64,000 nt of DNA. Source: Stercorarius parasiticus. Taxonomy: Eukaryota > Chordata > Aves > Charadriiformes > Stercorariidae. The notes under the pieces are model-generated. The model worked only from the letters and a program-made list of their open reading frames with translations. It made no database searches and was not told the origin of the DNA. The stretch spans positions 828,740 to 892,739 of the forward strand of contig VWZL01001361.1 of NCBI GenBank assembly GCA_013396915.1, given 5' to 3'. The position numbers and the translations under genes were made by a program. Each line of letters starts with the position of its first letter. Position 1 is the stretch's first letter. Shown one piece after another: positions 1-11,769 of the stretch.

Positions 1-54
1 CTTCTTTTGCAGGTGGAAAAGCAAAAAGAAGAAGGCTGGTTTGCATTGTCAACG
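1..54 (+). CDS. Possible terminal coding exon (3' end) of an unidentified gene
   Basis: The window opens with a pyrimidine-rich stretch ending in CAG (1-12), a plausible splice acceptor. It is followed by a short open frame reaching a TAA at 52-54 (V-E-K-Q-K-E-E-G-W and so on). A second frame stays open to about 126, so the true reading frame is not fixed. The next kilobase is AT-rich with polyadenylation signals, as expected of a 3' UTR. The bulk of the gene would lie left of the window. I do not recognise the peptide, and the 54 bases could already be untranslated. Confidence 0.25.
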
Positions 55-286
55 CACATTATGTAAAGGAAGTTGCACTCAAGTCCTGTATTTTCTTTAA
101 TATTTTTTTTATGAACCACAACTAAATCACAATAGTTGCCCTCTCCAGATGTACAGTTTAACTCTGAAGTGCTTTCACGTCAGTGTCGTTAGTATAAAAA
201 GGTCCATATGCTTTGTGCCATCCAGGGCACTATAGGAATGAGTTTCTCAACTGGACAAGCTGCTGTGACATTACCCCGTTTCACTG

Positions 287-292
287 AATAAA
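287..292 (+). terminator. Polyadenylation signal AATAAA (candidate)
   Basis: Canonical AATAAA in a plausible 3' UTR, about 230 bases after the first possible stop codon. It would give the short mRNA form of the unidentified left-edge gene. Confidence 0.35.
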
Positions 293-951
293 TCTTTCAC
301 GAGATTGTAAACTGAGGCTGCTATAGCAATACAAATGAACATTTGGTATCTGTGTTAGATATGCTGAAGACAGGAGTTTTTAGAAAATGCATGTGAAACT
401 TTCTGGAGTGTGTATTTGTGTAAGATAAGAGAATGAAAAAATCAAGAAAAACTGAGAGAGGGAACGTACCTATGCTCAAAAACAACTTGGAGATTAGGAA
501 GCCAGTCCCTTCCTGCTGGATAAGAATTTGCGTCAGAAATAATTTGTTCCGTCTGTGGCTTACAGTTGCTCCCAAAAGTTGTGTTTTCCATGTAGCCAAC
601 ATATCGGGGATTGCATCGGGACTTGAGGAGTGCTTTTTAAAAATTTAATATTTTTATAGTAAATATAAAGTGTCTATTTGAAGTTGAAATCAGAATCTGT
701 TTGCTATGTACTGAAGTATGCTCTCTTTGATACAATAGAAACTGTGATATAAGTACAGCTGTATTAAGCTGTTTTGTTATATGTATATATAATACTCTAA
801 TGACCATGTTTTTATATTGTTTTTATTTGACTTTTTAAAGTAGCCATCATTTTATTATTAACAATTAAGAGTGAAATCTAGGACTCTGAGGAAATGCTTA
901 TATATCTGTTCCTTACATTGTAGTAAACTTGTACAAAAACCTTTATAATGG

Positions 952-957
952 AAATAA
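952..957 (+). terminator. Polyadenylation signal AATAAA (distal candidate)
   Basis: Second canonical AATAAA in the AT-rich tract, immediately followed by an A-run. It is a candidate distal poly(A) site for the left-edge gene. The A-run could also prime cDNA artefacts, so transcript ends here need care. Confidence 0.3.
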
Positions 958-1099
958 AAAAAATAGAAAACAATCTGCAAGTCTGGGGAAGAAAATATGT
1001 ACAAGTCTCAAAACCAGATTTCGAGTAAAGTTTTTTGGTTTTTTTTTTCTTTTTTTAACTGTTAAATTTGCCCCTAAAGACACTGATGGAGTAGGGCAT

Positions 1100-4000
1100 T
1101 AAAAGGGGCCAGCCTATATCCTTTCAATCAGTTCAGTTCTATTAGAATGAAGAAAAGATACTACTCTTTTTTTTTCTTTTCCTTTTTTTTTTTTAAGGGC
1201 AGGTCTTCTTTTAAACAGAAAATCTAAAAAATGTGGCGTTCAAATATTCATTGACATTTCTGCAATTTATTTTTCTGATGTTAACTTTGGGAAGTGAGAT
1301 AGTCCTGTATTTTGTGAAGTAACAGTTAAAATTGCTTGGAAGAAGTCCCCCAACTCACGCAGAGGCAGGTATGCCAAGGTTAGGATGGACTACATAACCG
1401 TAGTGCCCACACATTAATGCTGTTGCTTCTGATTTCCTCCAAGCTAATGGTTGCTACAAATGCTCCGTAAACATTTAGCATGAGATTTCCTTTTGGAATA
1501 CAGGATTGGAATTAATCTTTTGAGTCGTCATCTGGTTTCTTTAACCTGGAAGCTGCTTTATCAAATAACTATGTGTTTGTAAGTTGAATTGATTAGCTAT
1601 ATTCCAGTCTAAAAACACTCAGTGGGGTGAGAAATACTGCTAGTTTTACTTGACATTGTTAGTGAAGTCTGAGTCTCCTTGAGGCCAGTAGAACTTAGGT
1701 TCAGGAGGACCGCAGGTCCTGCTTCGGAGTCAGGACTAGCAAGGGACATGTTGCCCCATAAAACAGTGTCTGTGGCCATCTGAAGCAGTAGGACCATGCA
1801 GAGCTACAGCCTGGCTCCTAAAAGCCGCATAGCCTCATTAACAGAGCAGTGTGTTCAAACTAGTCACTTGCCTCTGGGCACAGCTAACGAGCTCAGGTGC
1901 CACCTTGCACTGGTGGGGCTAGTCTGGGGCCAGAGCTCACTTTCACCACTAAGGGCTGAGTGGTCTGTGCTCATCTCAGAAGGTGGGAACGTGTTACTGG
2001 GTGTCTCCAGTCACCCTCCCACCAACTCCTCCATGTCCCGTGGCTGGGAGTGGGCAGCCTTCTACAGCTCAGGCTGGGGTCACACAGTGCTTCATGGCTA
2101 AAAACGAGCTGCAGCTGGGATGCGGCAGAAGTGTGTTTGCTGGAACTCTGTAGACTACAATATAAAGCTGAAGGCAGTTACTGAGAAACTCCTGTTACTG
2201 CTTGGGGTTTTCTTTTGCCTGGTCTAGGCCAAGCAAGAGACTGCAGCCATCAGCAGCAGTAATGCATCTGATTTCTCATATCAGATGAGGGAGAAAGTTT
2301 TAGGGCTTAATTTGATCTTTATTTTTCAATTGTGTTGAATTGAATACGTGTGAATCATAGAAAGGCGGGTATCATCTAGTCCCAGTACTGTATCAGTGCA
2401 GTGTGTTTTATTGCCAATGACTTTCTGGTTTTGCATGATAAACATTTTACTGCCTTGTTTCCTTTGTTTCCAGGCCTCTCATATTCCTTTTTGTCCTAAA
2501 TGTCAGCAGGACATTTAAGTAAGCACAATAGTAAAGAGCAGGTACAGAAGAGACCTGCAGACTTAGTTTTCTCTCGTCCTCCTCTTTTATCAGATATACC
2601 ACATAGGAATTGGTTTCCCTTTGAAAATGTTTCCCTTGGAAAGCATGGGAAAGTTTCCTACACATGTTTTGATTACAAAATTCTAAACTAAAAACTTCAT
2701 TTCAAATAGTGGTTTCATTTTCTGTTTGGAAATGGGAAAACTCAGGGTTTTTCTTGGGTTTGCGATTGTTTCCTCTTTCTTAGTCACTAATTCTTATGCA
2801 GTTACATGAGGAGACTGTGCAATGTGTTGCCTTGTTTGGGTCTTATTTTGGTTTTGATAAATAGCTGAGGGTGAGGAGCAGAGAGATGAAGTCCAGAAAC
2901 AGAGCTTGCTTTCTATTTTTAAGCTTACACCCACTTGTTCCAGTTTCTAAGGCGGAACTGAAAATTCGGTAGGTCTGATGCTTTAATTTTTGTTTTACAT
3001 TAGGCTTTGGGAGAACATATGAAGTTCATAAGGTCTTTTTAAACAGAAAAATCTCAAATGAGAGTATTTCCCTCTGAAACCTTTAGCTATTCAGAATTGA
3101 TGACTCCGCTAAGAAGGCAATCTAGGCAATCTGGCACTGTTGATTCATGTTGTCTAGGTGGGTGTTGAGATGAGCACCCCTAAGGACAGTGATGTAGCCC
3201 TACAGGTCTGAGGTGGCGGGGACTGGTGCTGAGATGCCTTGGCCTTTTTAGCTGTGGAAACAAAGAGGTGTCTCTTACAGCCTGAGGAACCTCTGTGATG
3301 ACAACACAGAGAGGAGAAGGCTACTATGACAAAATAAGCATATCAAAAGGGAGATGAAAGTGCAGAGCTCTATAGGTCCAGAATATTGTAATATTTTACT
3401 ACTGCAAGATGTTTCATGCATTAATAAAAACCTGCTGCTTTATTTATATTAGCTTATTTCAATACTTTTTCTAAGGCTGAAATTTTTGTATAGTGCAATG
3501 AATTTAATGCCCGAGGCTAACTAAACCCCATGGTATCAGTGCCTTGCTTGTGCTAAAGTTTAGGATTTTTTTATCTGAGACTTTTTTTCTCTAAGCACGC
3601 AAGACATAAGGAGTTTTATGTAATAAGGGAAACTTCAGGCACACAGTTTTAGAGATGCAGGGTCCTGAGAGCTGAAATACAGTATCTGGATATTCAGATC
3701 AGCTGTGACATACAGACGTTGCTTTGCAGTGTCTATAGTATAAGATACAATTATTCCATTGTAATGCCTGCATGTGATCATACTGAGGACTAAGAAGCTT
3801 CTGTTTCAGAGGTTTATCCACACGTTTCTGCAGGCACGACTTATTTTGTGCCTTTGAATGGAAATATTGTAAACTGTCAAGGCTAGATGAGGAATTCCAT
3901 CTTCTTGTGCAGCAGCACAACTCCTCTGTCTCTCTGAACCTAGTCCCTGCACAACCTTTGTTGAACCCAGTGTTCTACAAACAAGACTTTCTGTTCAAGC

Positions 4001-6830
4001 ATTCAGGCTTGCGCTCTTGGCCTGCCGCAGAGATAAAGCTATGCCTCCAGGGACAGACACAGAGGGACAGATGAATTGAAAAAAACAATCTACTGGATGG
4101 AAAAATATTTGTCATAATATATTCATGGAACGGTTAAGCTGAGTAAGGGCAAGCCTGTGCTGTGCTGCACAAGCAGCGTGGTCTTCAGGCTGTGTTGTGC
4201 TGCACGTACCCCTCAGATGCAGGATAAATGCAGCCAGCTTGTTCTAACAGAGGAGCCTGCAGGCAGCTCCCACTCGGTACCGGTGATGGCAACATCTGCG
4301 TGGCCTTGCCTTTATCTAACAGTGCAGCAAGAAGTTCCTACACAAACTTGTCTTCTGTAGAAATTATTATTAGATTTATTTTTTTTTCTTGAAAGAAAAC
4401 TATATAGTAGCTTCAATGGCTAAAAAGGAGTATCTCTCCATGGATGGGACCTGTGTGGCGTGCCATGGGAGAAATCCATCCAGGGTCCATGTGATGCTGC
4501 ATGAACATGGGGTTCCCAGCATCTGGAGTGACATAAGATTATTCTGTTTTATTAAAACAGTTATTTTATTAAGCCATTTGTTGTTGGCCCTTTCCTGCTG
4601 AGATCCAGAAACAACCCCACACGATCTCTCTTGCCACACGTGCTTACTCCCTACCTCTTGTATTTGCTGGGGCTGTGCTTCGCTTCCACCACAGCCAGCC
4701 ACGTTGCTTCTGCCGAGCAGTGCTCAGGGAAACACCTCAAAGACGGAAAATCTCTGCTGTTCTTTGCATGTCACCCAGCTCGCTTCCCTAAGGTGCTGTA
4801 TTGCATAATACACATGCTGCATTTTGCTGTGATCCTTTACTAGTCTAATTCTGATGGTAGACCAAGGGGTGTCTGCCTGGGGCAGCACGTACAGCTCTAT
4901 GAATGCCTGCTCTCTTTACATGAGGAAGGTGAAAGTGCAGACACAAGTGTGGCTACCCATTCTGCAGATCCTTTCTGGGTCTGCAAAACCCTAAACATAG
5001 GATGAGATAAACAGAACAAATCTGGATACAGATTTTTTTGGTACAACGAGGGAAACAAATCCCAGCACCTTAGAGAAAACAAGGATGCGCAGGTTGGCTG
5101 GGAGACACGCAGCTGCCGCAGCCACAGCTTTGCTCTTTTCCAATTGCAGTCACGTGCCAGAATAGTCTCTGTGGAAAGCGGCATGGGAATCATTTTTTCA
5201 CATATTAAAGATGTCCCTTTACATGATGCATGTTTAGCATTTGTTATCTAAAGAACCTGAGAGACCCACAAAGACTTTCTTATCTAATTTTTTAGCTGGG
5301 GAAAATGAGGCACAGAGCAAGCTGGGGAAAATTCCATGTTTCCTAGTCCCAGCACGCCACTGCCTCACCTGTGGGCTGGTCTCAGAGATAATGGTGCCCC
5401 AGCACTGTGAAGCACTGTGAAAGACGTGCATGTGAGTGAATGCAAGACTGAGGAGTCCTGGGTCACCCCTGCTTTTTAGAAGCACAAGTTTTGATCAAGG
5501 AAATCCTCATGATATTTACGTTTCTGCTGTTTAGGTGAGCACACCCCATCCTAACAGCTGTCCTGTACGTGGTCCCGTCCCATGTCAGGATTCACAAGCC
5601 TCCTGTTCTTTCGTCTTCCCTTCTGTGGACCTTGAATACAGGGTTAGTGATGAGGGTGTGGGGGTCTTTGTATAACGCAGAAGAGGAAACCAGAAGTCTC
5701 TGAAGAGAATCTCTTTCCTGTGCTTATAATAGACAGATAGAAGTATTAATATATATTAACATTCCTCCTATTTCAGTTCTTAGACATCTAAGTAAGTGCA
5801 TTGCCTCAGAAGCATTTCTTCTGAGCACAGACAGGTGGTTCTCACTCTTCACTTCAAACCCAACAGGTTTGAGCCACTGAGTTCTCCAGGTGATGAGTAA
5901 GGAGGTGTGGGGTAGGCAGGAAAAGGCAGCGCACCAAATGAGTGCCTGGCTCCAGATTACAGCCAAGGTACTTCTGACTCTCCGTAGCCACCATTTGCTG
6001 GGGAGCAGAGGACCTCCAGTTCTGGGTGGGGTGGAGCTGAACTGAAGAGCTGCCAGGGCGGGGGCTTGCTCCGCTCCTTCCAGGCTGTGGAGTGCGGTTA
6101 CTTCACCATCAAGATCAATTACTCACAATCTCCTGTCTAGCCCCACCTTCTCCAGAACTGCTGGGTGCAACTGAGAAGGCACCAAAAAGGAAAAGGGCAA
6201 GTGCCTCTTTTCAGCCCATCAAGCTTTCCAGGCATAGTTTCAGCAGAAGCTTAAATAAAAATGCAAAATACCCTTGTCTCTGCGAGTGCCCATCTGTACC
6301 TCCTCTGTAATCCCCTGCACAGCACCTGTGTGAGTTTCTGAGGTAGGAATAGGGAGTGAGGTTCTTAGGAAGAGCCATCTTGGAGTAGAAAGATGATCCA
6401 AAGCAGCTGAAATTCTTGCTGGGACACCTGAGTAAAAACCTTAATACTCATCTTTCTTCCTCCGTCTTTTTTTTTTTTTTTTTTTCAGCAGAATGTCTCA
6501 ATAGCAACAGAGTGAGAAAAAAAGAGTTTGGCTTGCCCCTGCCCTATGCAGTTCTGCTTTCTGGCCAACAAACTAAACAGGATGGGGTGCAGTCTGGTAG
6601 GCAGAGGAAAGGAGGTAAGTGAATGAGGGAAGAGGAGCCTGGGGCAACTCAAACAAATAAGGAAGCAGGAGAGCTATGCTGAAAGCAGATACACGTGCGC
6701 CAGCTCAGGCTTTCCTGCCTGGGAAAGAATGTGATATGCCTGCTGGCCTGCTATGCACAGCTGCAGCTGGCCTGTACCTGTCTGAAACAAAATGCTGACT
6801 CGTGTTAGATTGACATCTGCTCCTGCAGGG
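1100..6830. other. No gene recognised; intergenic or intronic
   Basis: I examined both strands. Open frames are short, overlap each other in several frames and show no recognisable domain or paired splice sites. A pure T-run of 19 sits at 6467-6485 just before a CAG, which resembles a splice acceptor, but the downstream frame has no recognisable content. Confidence 0.5.
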
Positions 6831-6833
6831 AGA

Positions 6834-7160
6834 TCACAGAATCACAGAATGGTAGGGTTGGAAGGGACGTCTGGAGATCATCTAGTCCAGCCCCCCCACC
6901 AGAGCAGGGTCACCCAGAGCAGGTTGCCCAGGAACGCATCCAGGCGGGTATTGAATGTCTCCAGAGACAGAGACTCCACCACCTCCATGGGCAGCCTGTT
7001 CCAGTGCTCTGTCACCCTTAAAGTAAAAAAGTTCCTCCTTACGTTTAGATGGAACTTCCTGTGTTCAAGTTTGTGCCCGTTACCTCTTGTCCTGTCACTG
7101 GGCACCACTGAAAAGAGCCTGGCCCCATCCTCCTGACACCCACCCTTTAACCAGTTGCAG
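6834..7160 (-). repeat. CR1 LINE 3'-end fragment, minus orientation
   Basis: The left edge has the inverted CR1 terminus (ATCACAGAATCACAGAATGG), followed by the diagnostic avian CR1 text in reverse: GGTTGGAAGGGACGTCTGG, ATCATCTAGTCC, the CACCACCTCCATGGGCAGCC block and AAAAAGTTCCTCCTTACG. It is 5'-truncated, as most CR1 insertions are. Long open frames over it are remnants of the reverse-transcriptase C-terminus and its shadow, not a host gene. Confidence 0.93.
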
Positions 7161-7191
7161 TTTCCTTCAGGCAGCCAGATTTTATATTTTT

Positions 7192-7232
7192 GTGTATATA
7201 TATACACACACACACACATAGAGATATATATG
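7192..7232. repeat. Compound TA/CA microsatellite
   Basis: A run of TA dinucleotides is followed by about nine CA units and then more TA units. It lies close to the 5'-truncated end of the neighbouring minus-oriented CR1 copy. Likely polymorphic in length. Confidence 0.8.
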
Positions 7233-7690
7233 CACGTATGCGTAAAAGTATTGCTTTATCAGGTCAGATACTGACCACAAACCTCATCTAAGTGAGCTCT
7301 GTGCTCTCACCACCCCGCAGCGAGGCCAGGTTTTTGTTCCTAGTGCTGCAGGGAAAGTCTAGTTCTGACACCCTTCACCCTGTGCGCACACAGAGGCTGT
7401 GCCCAGCCTGTAGGGCCATGGGGCAGGCGAAAGGCTGTGTCAGGGTGCCACAGGAGGGATGCTGCACCGGTGCTGGGATGCTGTCTCAGTGACCACATCA
7501 AAAGGCACCTTCTGACATTACGCCCTCGCACCACAGGCAGTCTCTGCTGCGGGATCTGTTCTCCCTGCACACATGCCTCAGGCATATGATCTGTAGATCT
7601 AATTCAGAACTAATTCAGCCTGTTCTTCTCTGGAGTGCTGCCCCATTTTTCTAGTTCCCCCGGCCACCACCATAATAATGTTACTCTTCT
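7233..7690. other. Unannotated spacer between CR1 copies
   Basis: Single-copy-looking DNA between the microsatellite and the next CR1. Small frames exist on both strands, but none has a recognisable domain or flanking splice signals. Confidence 0.45.
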
Positions 7691-7694
7691 CCCA

Positions 7695-7975
7695 AGTAGC
7701 AGGTGATAGGACAAGAGGAAATGGCCTCATGTTGCACCAGGGGAGGTTTAGACTGGATATTAAGAAAAATTTCTTCACTGGAAGGGTTGTCAAGCATTGG
7801 AACAGGCTGTCCGGGGAAGTGGTTGAGTCGCCATCCCTGGAGGTACTTAAAAAGACATTTAGATGTAGCGCTGAGGGACATGGTTTAGCAGTAACTTGGC
7901 AGAGCAAGGTTCACTGTTGGACTTGATGATCTTAAAGGTCTCTTCCAACCAAAACGATTCTACAATTCTATGATA
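7695..7975 (+). repeat. CR1 LINE 3'-end fragment, plus orientation
   Basis: Contains the forward CR1 3' blocks in order: GGACAAGAGGAAATGG, TTAGACTGGATATTAAGAAA, TTCTTCACTG, GGAACAGGCTG, CATCCCTGGAGGTACTTAAA and TTGATGATCTTAAAGGTCTC. It ends in a degenerate terminal repeat (GATTCTACAATTCTATGAT). It is diverged from the copy at 6834-7160, so it is a separate insertion. Confidence 0.92.
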
Positions 7976-9284
7976 GCTGCATCCCCATGTAATATCCTAT
8001 TGTAATATCCTCCTGTCTCTCATGGTCCCAGCAGCGAAGAGAAAAGAATGGCTCCGTTGCCTTCTCCATGTGAGCATTAAGTGTCTTATTTATCAATCTT
8101 CTTTTGCCTGTAGAAACTTACAGTCTTTCAGATCATTTCCCCTGTTTCAAATATGGCTGAAGGGGAGGTAAAAAAGGTTACTGGCCTGACAGATCACGTA
8201 AAACTTGCTTCCTTAGAAAAGCTGCCTTGAAAAAATCCAGTTTCATCTTCCCTTCAAAAAATGCAGGCAGGATTTAGGAGAGATTAAAAAGAATATATAT
8301 AGCAGCAGAAAGCTGAAAGTGGCAGCAGGTGGCTGGAAAGCTGCAGGGAGGAGGGGAAAGCAAGAATGTCTGGTCAGAAGCCACAGCAAGGGCAAGTCTG
8401 CACAAAGCCAGTGTTGCCGGCTGTTTGAGCTGCAGCTGCTTTTGTCTTCAAAGAGCCGCTGCCAACTGAGAGGGATACTGCTTGGCCACCTTGAACTCTG
8501 TGTTTCCTGCTGTAAATCTGGACGGCAAGAGACATCCACCCATCTCTTTTGCTGCTTTCTTCCTGCGTTTCATGTGTTAGTAGATCTCTGTACCCTATCC
8601 ATGTCCAGTTTGCTATTTCAGGGTCAAGCCAAGCACCTGCGTGCGGTGTTTGTGCCTCTTCCATTAGTCCGTGAGTGACATGGGTTGAGTCTGCCAGGCT
8701 TGCTGTTCTCCTGCCTTCATTCTTCACCCCTTCTCCTGCTGGAGCTTGGATTTGATGTGTGACAGCAACTTACGGAAAAGTACCTCAGAGGCTGGCATGA
8801 AAATGAAGAGAATTGGGCTTATGCTAAATGAGGTCTCCTGAGTTTCAGTTTAGTTTAGTCCCTTAAGCTCAACACCAGCCTGAAGAGAAAAAGCTACTAA
8901 AAAATTTAAAAGAGAGTGTATATGTATGAAGGGAGATGTTTGGTAGTGAAGGTGTATGTCCGATGAGTGACTACCCCCAGAAATGCCTTGTAGTGTTGAG
9001 GTGTATTAATTGTTTAGCATAAATAAGTAAGTTTTAATTAGAATAAATTACTTAGGGTTATAATATGGTGTGATTTATGCTGTTTGCTTAGCTTTACTTA
9101 GCAGGAGTATCTAGATTTGCTGAAGACTTCAGGCCACAATAGAGTTGGGGTTTTTTTAGTAATTTTTCCTAGCAGCTGATACAGTGCTGTGTTTAGTCTT
9201 TTAGTATGGGAAAGTGTTTTGATATCACAGTGATGTTTTGGTAGCATTTTTCCCAAGGCTGGGACTCTTCAGTTCTCCATGTTC
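7976..9284. other. No gene recognised
   Basis: I see no coding exon with paired splice sites in this stretch. It changes from moderately GC-rich at 8300-8750 to AT-rich near 8990-9080. The open frames at 8240-8730 on both strands are mutually overlapping and without recognisable content. Confidence 0.45.
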
Positions 9285-9670
9285 TGCCAGTGAGCGCAGG
9301 TGCACAAGGAGTGTAAACCAGAAGATAAGGAGGCTCCAACCCTCGGCTGAAACTGCAAATCAACAAGATAAGAGCCTGCCTGCGTGGACACAGAAAAAGA
9401 ATCCAATAAGATGTTAGAAGACCCCAGACCAAAAATCACCATTGAACTAAAAGACACGTGGACAGCATGTGAAAAGCACATGAGAGGCGGGTATATAGAT
9501 CACAAGGGTATAATTGCCCAGGGATTTCTTTGTTCAGGGTCCCTCTCTTTAGAGGCACCCAGCCTGGGCTGTCCTTGCTGCTATACCTTTCAATTAAATT
9601 AATTATTTTATAAAATCCAACACCAGAGACTCTGCTGCGGGAAGCCTAGGGTCAAGCCTGAAGAAGGAGG
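9285..9670 (+). mobile_element. Possible solo LTR of an endogenous retrovirus
   Basis: The stretch has the order of elements expected of U3-R-U5: a TATA-like GTATATAGATC at 9491-9501, then a CTCTTTAGAGGCACCCAGCC block with GCCTGGGCT, an ATTAAA at 9593-9598, and a TA-rich tail leading to ACTCTGCTGCGGGAAGCC. Avian ERV LTRs have similar R/U5 text. No flanking internal viral genes (gag, pol, env) were seen, so at most a solo or truncated LTR. Boundaries and target-site duplication could not be fixed by eye. Confidence 0.4.
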
Positions 9671-9684
9671 AAACACACCCGAGA

Positions 9685-9711
9685 ATGTGTGTGTGTGTGT
9701 GTGTGTGTGTG
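9685..9711. repeat. (TG)n microsatellite
   Basis: About 13 uninterrupted TG units directly after the LTR-like stretch. Confidence 0.9.
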
Positions 9712-10032
9712 ACACCACAAATGGTGTGCGAATGCTCAGGCAGTGGCTTCTTCTTTAGCAGCAGAAAGTCTGTGGGACATCCCAGGGCAGAAGTTCTCCC
9801 TCTCTATCCCAAGTGGTGTCCCCAAGCAGGGGATCAGTGTTGTCTTCCTACAGCAGCTGTCACATTCCCCCATGCCACCAGCTTGCAGAAATTGTGTCAT
9901 GTGAGCCTTGACCTGAGGCAATATGCTTGTGTGTCCTCCAGACCCAGCACAGGCAAAGGGCACCTTCTGTTCTGAAGGCAGATTTGCTAATTGCAGCTTG
10001 ATTCTGCCATGTTGGAGAGAGGTCCTATTCCT
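9712..10032. other. No gene recognised
   Basis: About 320 bases between the TG microsatellite and the next CR1. The overlapping frames here have no recognisable product. Confidence 0.45.
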
Positions 10033-10432
10033 TCATGACTGAGAGAATTGGGGTTTTTCAACCTGGAGAAGAGAAGGCTTTGGGGAGACCTTACAGCAGC
10101 TTTCCATGATCTGAAGGGGGCCTACATGAAAGCTGAAGAGGGACTTTTTACAAGGGCATGTAGTGATAGGACGAGGGGCAATGGCTTCAAACTGGAACAT
10201 GGTGGATTTAGATTGGATATCAGGAAGAAATTTTTCACTATGAGGGTGGTGAGATACTGGAACAGGTTGCCCAGGGAAGTTGCAGATGCCCCATCCCTGG
10301 AAGTGTTCAAGGCCACGCTGGATGGGGCTTTGAGCAATGTGGTCTGGTAGAAGGTGTCCCTGTCCATGGCAGAAGGGTTGGAACTAGATGATCTTTAAGG
10401 TCCCTTCCAACCTAAACCATTCTATGATTCGT
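10033..10432 (+). repeat. CR1 LINE 3'-end fragment, plus orientation
   Basis: Begins in the CR1 block TTCAACCTGGAGAAGAGAAG and continues with TAGTGATAGGACGAGGGGCA, AGATTGGATATCAGGAAGAA, GGAACAGGTTGCCCAGGGAA and TAGATGATCTTTAAGGTCCC. It ends at the terminal CATTCTATGATTC. The long plus frame over it is a decayed piece of the CR1 reverse-transcriptase ORF. Confidence 0.93.
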
Positions 10433-11164
10433 GTCTGATGCGAGTGACCTTTGCCACCTGATAGAGAAGAAAGAAAACCTAACAGTTGTGTGGCCCCACA
10501 AGTTATAGGGCACTGTCCAGTAGCTAGACTGCTGCAGGAGTCAAAGGAGATACAAACTCAACTCAGAAGTTTGGGTTGAGATAGTGACATACAAACCCAA
10601 TCAAAGGCATTTTCTTTATAACTAGGCACACACAGTATGTCTGAGACGCCATACATACAAAACCTGGAGCCAGGGGAGGGTCTCATTCACAGAGGGCACA
10701 TTAATGACATCTACATTATACTTCATACCCAACCGTGAGCCTGTTACCAGATCTAAACTTGCTTCATACCTTGTGCTGAGGGCAGGCTTGGATGAGCACT
10801 GGCATAAGGAGGGAGAGGCGGCTTCATCCAGTGGCATGGCTCTCCCTGTTGTGTCTGAGCCTGCCACTCTCCTGTCCCACCTGTCCTCACAACCACACCA
10901 CGCAGCTAATGAAGGCAGCTGAGAATCTTTGGCATCTGTGTCGGATGGACCCTAGCATTGTGGGCTCCCAGAAGGTTGGAAATGCCCAAGCTCTGGCGGG
11001 CATCAAGTCAGGTAAGTGTAGGTGCTCATGCTCTGAGAGCCCTGGGACTGGATGCAGAAAGCAAGGGCTGGGGAAGACACCAGCCTCTACGCCTCAGTAA
11101 ATAGACTGATAATAATAGACTCTTGGACCAGAAGCTAAAAGTATGGAAATGCTCCTCCGACCAG
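10433..11164. other. Unannotated spacer
   Basis: No clear exon. If the minus-strand gene at 11165-12830 ends at its first stop, its 3' UTR would lie here, but I find no AATAAA or ATTAAA on the minus strand in this interval. Confidence 0.35.
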
Positions 11165-11769
11165 TCAAATGCCACATAATTTAAAAAATACGTTTAACTG
11201 AATGAAGAAGAGATTCTGCCTAGGCTGGGAGACGGTTTGTTGGATTTTCCAGGTGAGGTTGATATAAAGGGGGAGAGCTGTTAGCTGGGTGTCTGGGGGG
11301 TAGGCAACACAAAACAGTTTGATGGAAGCAAGTAATGATGCGTCAAGTACTCTGAGAAGACCAGCCTGGCGGCTCTGCATGTTCAAAGAACTCTCTGAAA
11401 CACAGTAGCTCCCAGGGCTGACAAATTCATGGTAAAACTGGACTTGCTGGTCAAGTGGAAAGCAGACAGCTGTCTGTTTCACTTCTCTTTTCTTTGTAAA
11501 CTCTCCAAATAATCCATTTTCCACCTTCCTCTGGCTGCTGTTAACCCAGGCTGTGGCACTTTGACAGGTTCTCTGTTTTCTGTCGACAAGATCTCTAGTA
11601 ATTTCTTTCTGAATAACTTTCAGAGCTTCTTTTTTATCATCAGTCATCTTGGACTTTTCTGCGAGCCCGGGGGTTGCAGGTCTGCTCCTCACTGTCCTGT
11701 TCACTAATGACTTCGTCTTCACCACATTTTCAGTTCCTTTCTTAGGACAGGATATCCAGAAACAGCTCC
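11165..11769 (-). CDS. Candidate exon (downstream) of an unidentified gene
   Basis: On the minus strand an acceptor ending TTAATTTTAG precedes 11769. The frame entered in phase 1 stays open for about 600 bases to a TGA at 11165-11167. The first two thirds are rich in Lys, Glu, Asp, Ser and Thr (for example MTDDKKEALKVIQKE), typical of a disordered or helical cytoplasmic protein. The last third is hydrophobic and less convincing, so the true exon may end earlier at an internal donor. It joins in phase with the exon at 12667-12830. I do not recognise the family, and it does not resemble TTF2, the gene head-to-head with TRIM45 in mammals. Confidence 0.4.

Larger units (their letters stand above)
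55..1100 (+). other. AT-rich 3'-UTR-like stretch
   Basis: This stretch is strongly AT-rich, with T-runs and several UGUA-like and AU-rich words, and has no convincing open frame. AATAAA hexamers stand at 287-292 and 952-957, both in the plus orientation. The likeliest reading is the 3' UTR of a plus-strand gene ending at the left edge, with two alternative poly(A) sites. This is inference from composition and signals only. Confidence 0.35.

Noticed and set aside
2352..2386. Short text resembling an inverted CR1 terminus (AATCATAGAAAGG ... ATCATCTAGTCCC)
   Set aside because: Only about 35 bases with an internal deletion and no further CR1 blocks; too short to call.
6467..6622. T-run plus CAG acceptor followed by an open frame ending at 6622
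   Set aside because: No recognisable peptide and no partner exon; long T-runs before an AG arise often by chance.
6878..7219. 113-codon minus frame with a plausible protein
   Set aside because: It lies wholly over the inverted CR1 3' fragment; the peptide is a remnant of the CR1 reverse-transcriptase ORF.
10048..10350. 100-codon plus frame
   Set aside because: CR1 ORF2 remnant; the same text recurs at 54293-54700 (minus) and 56824-57144 (plus).
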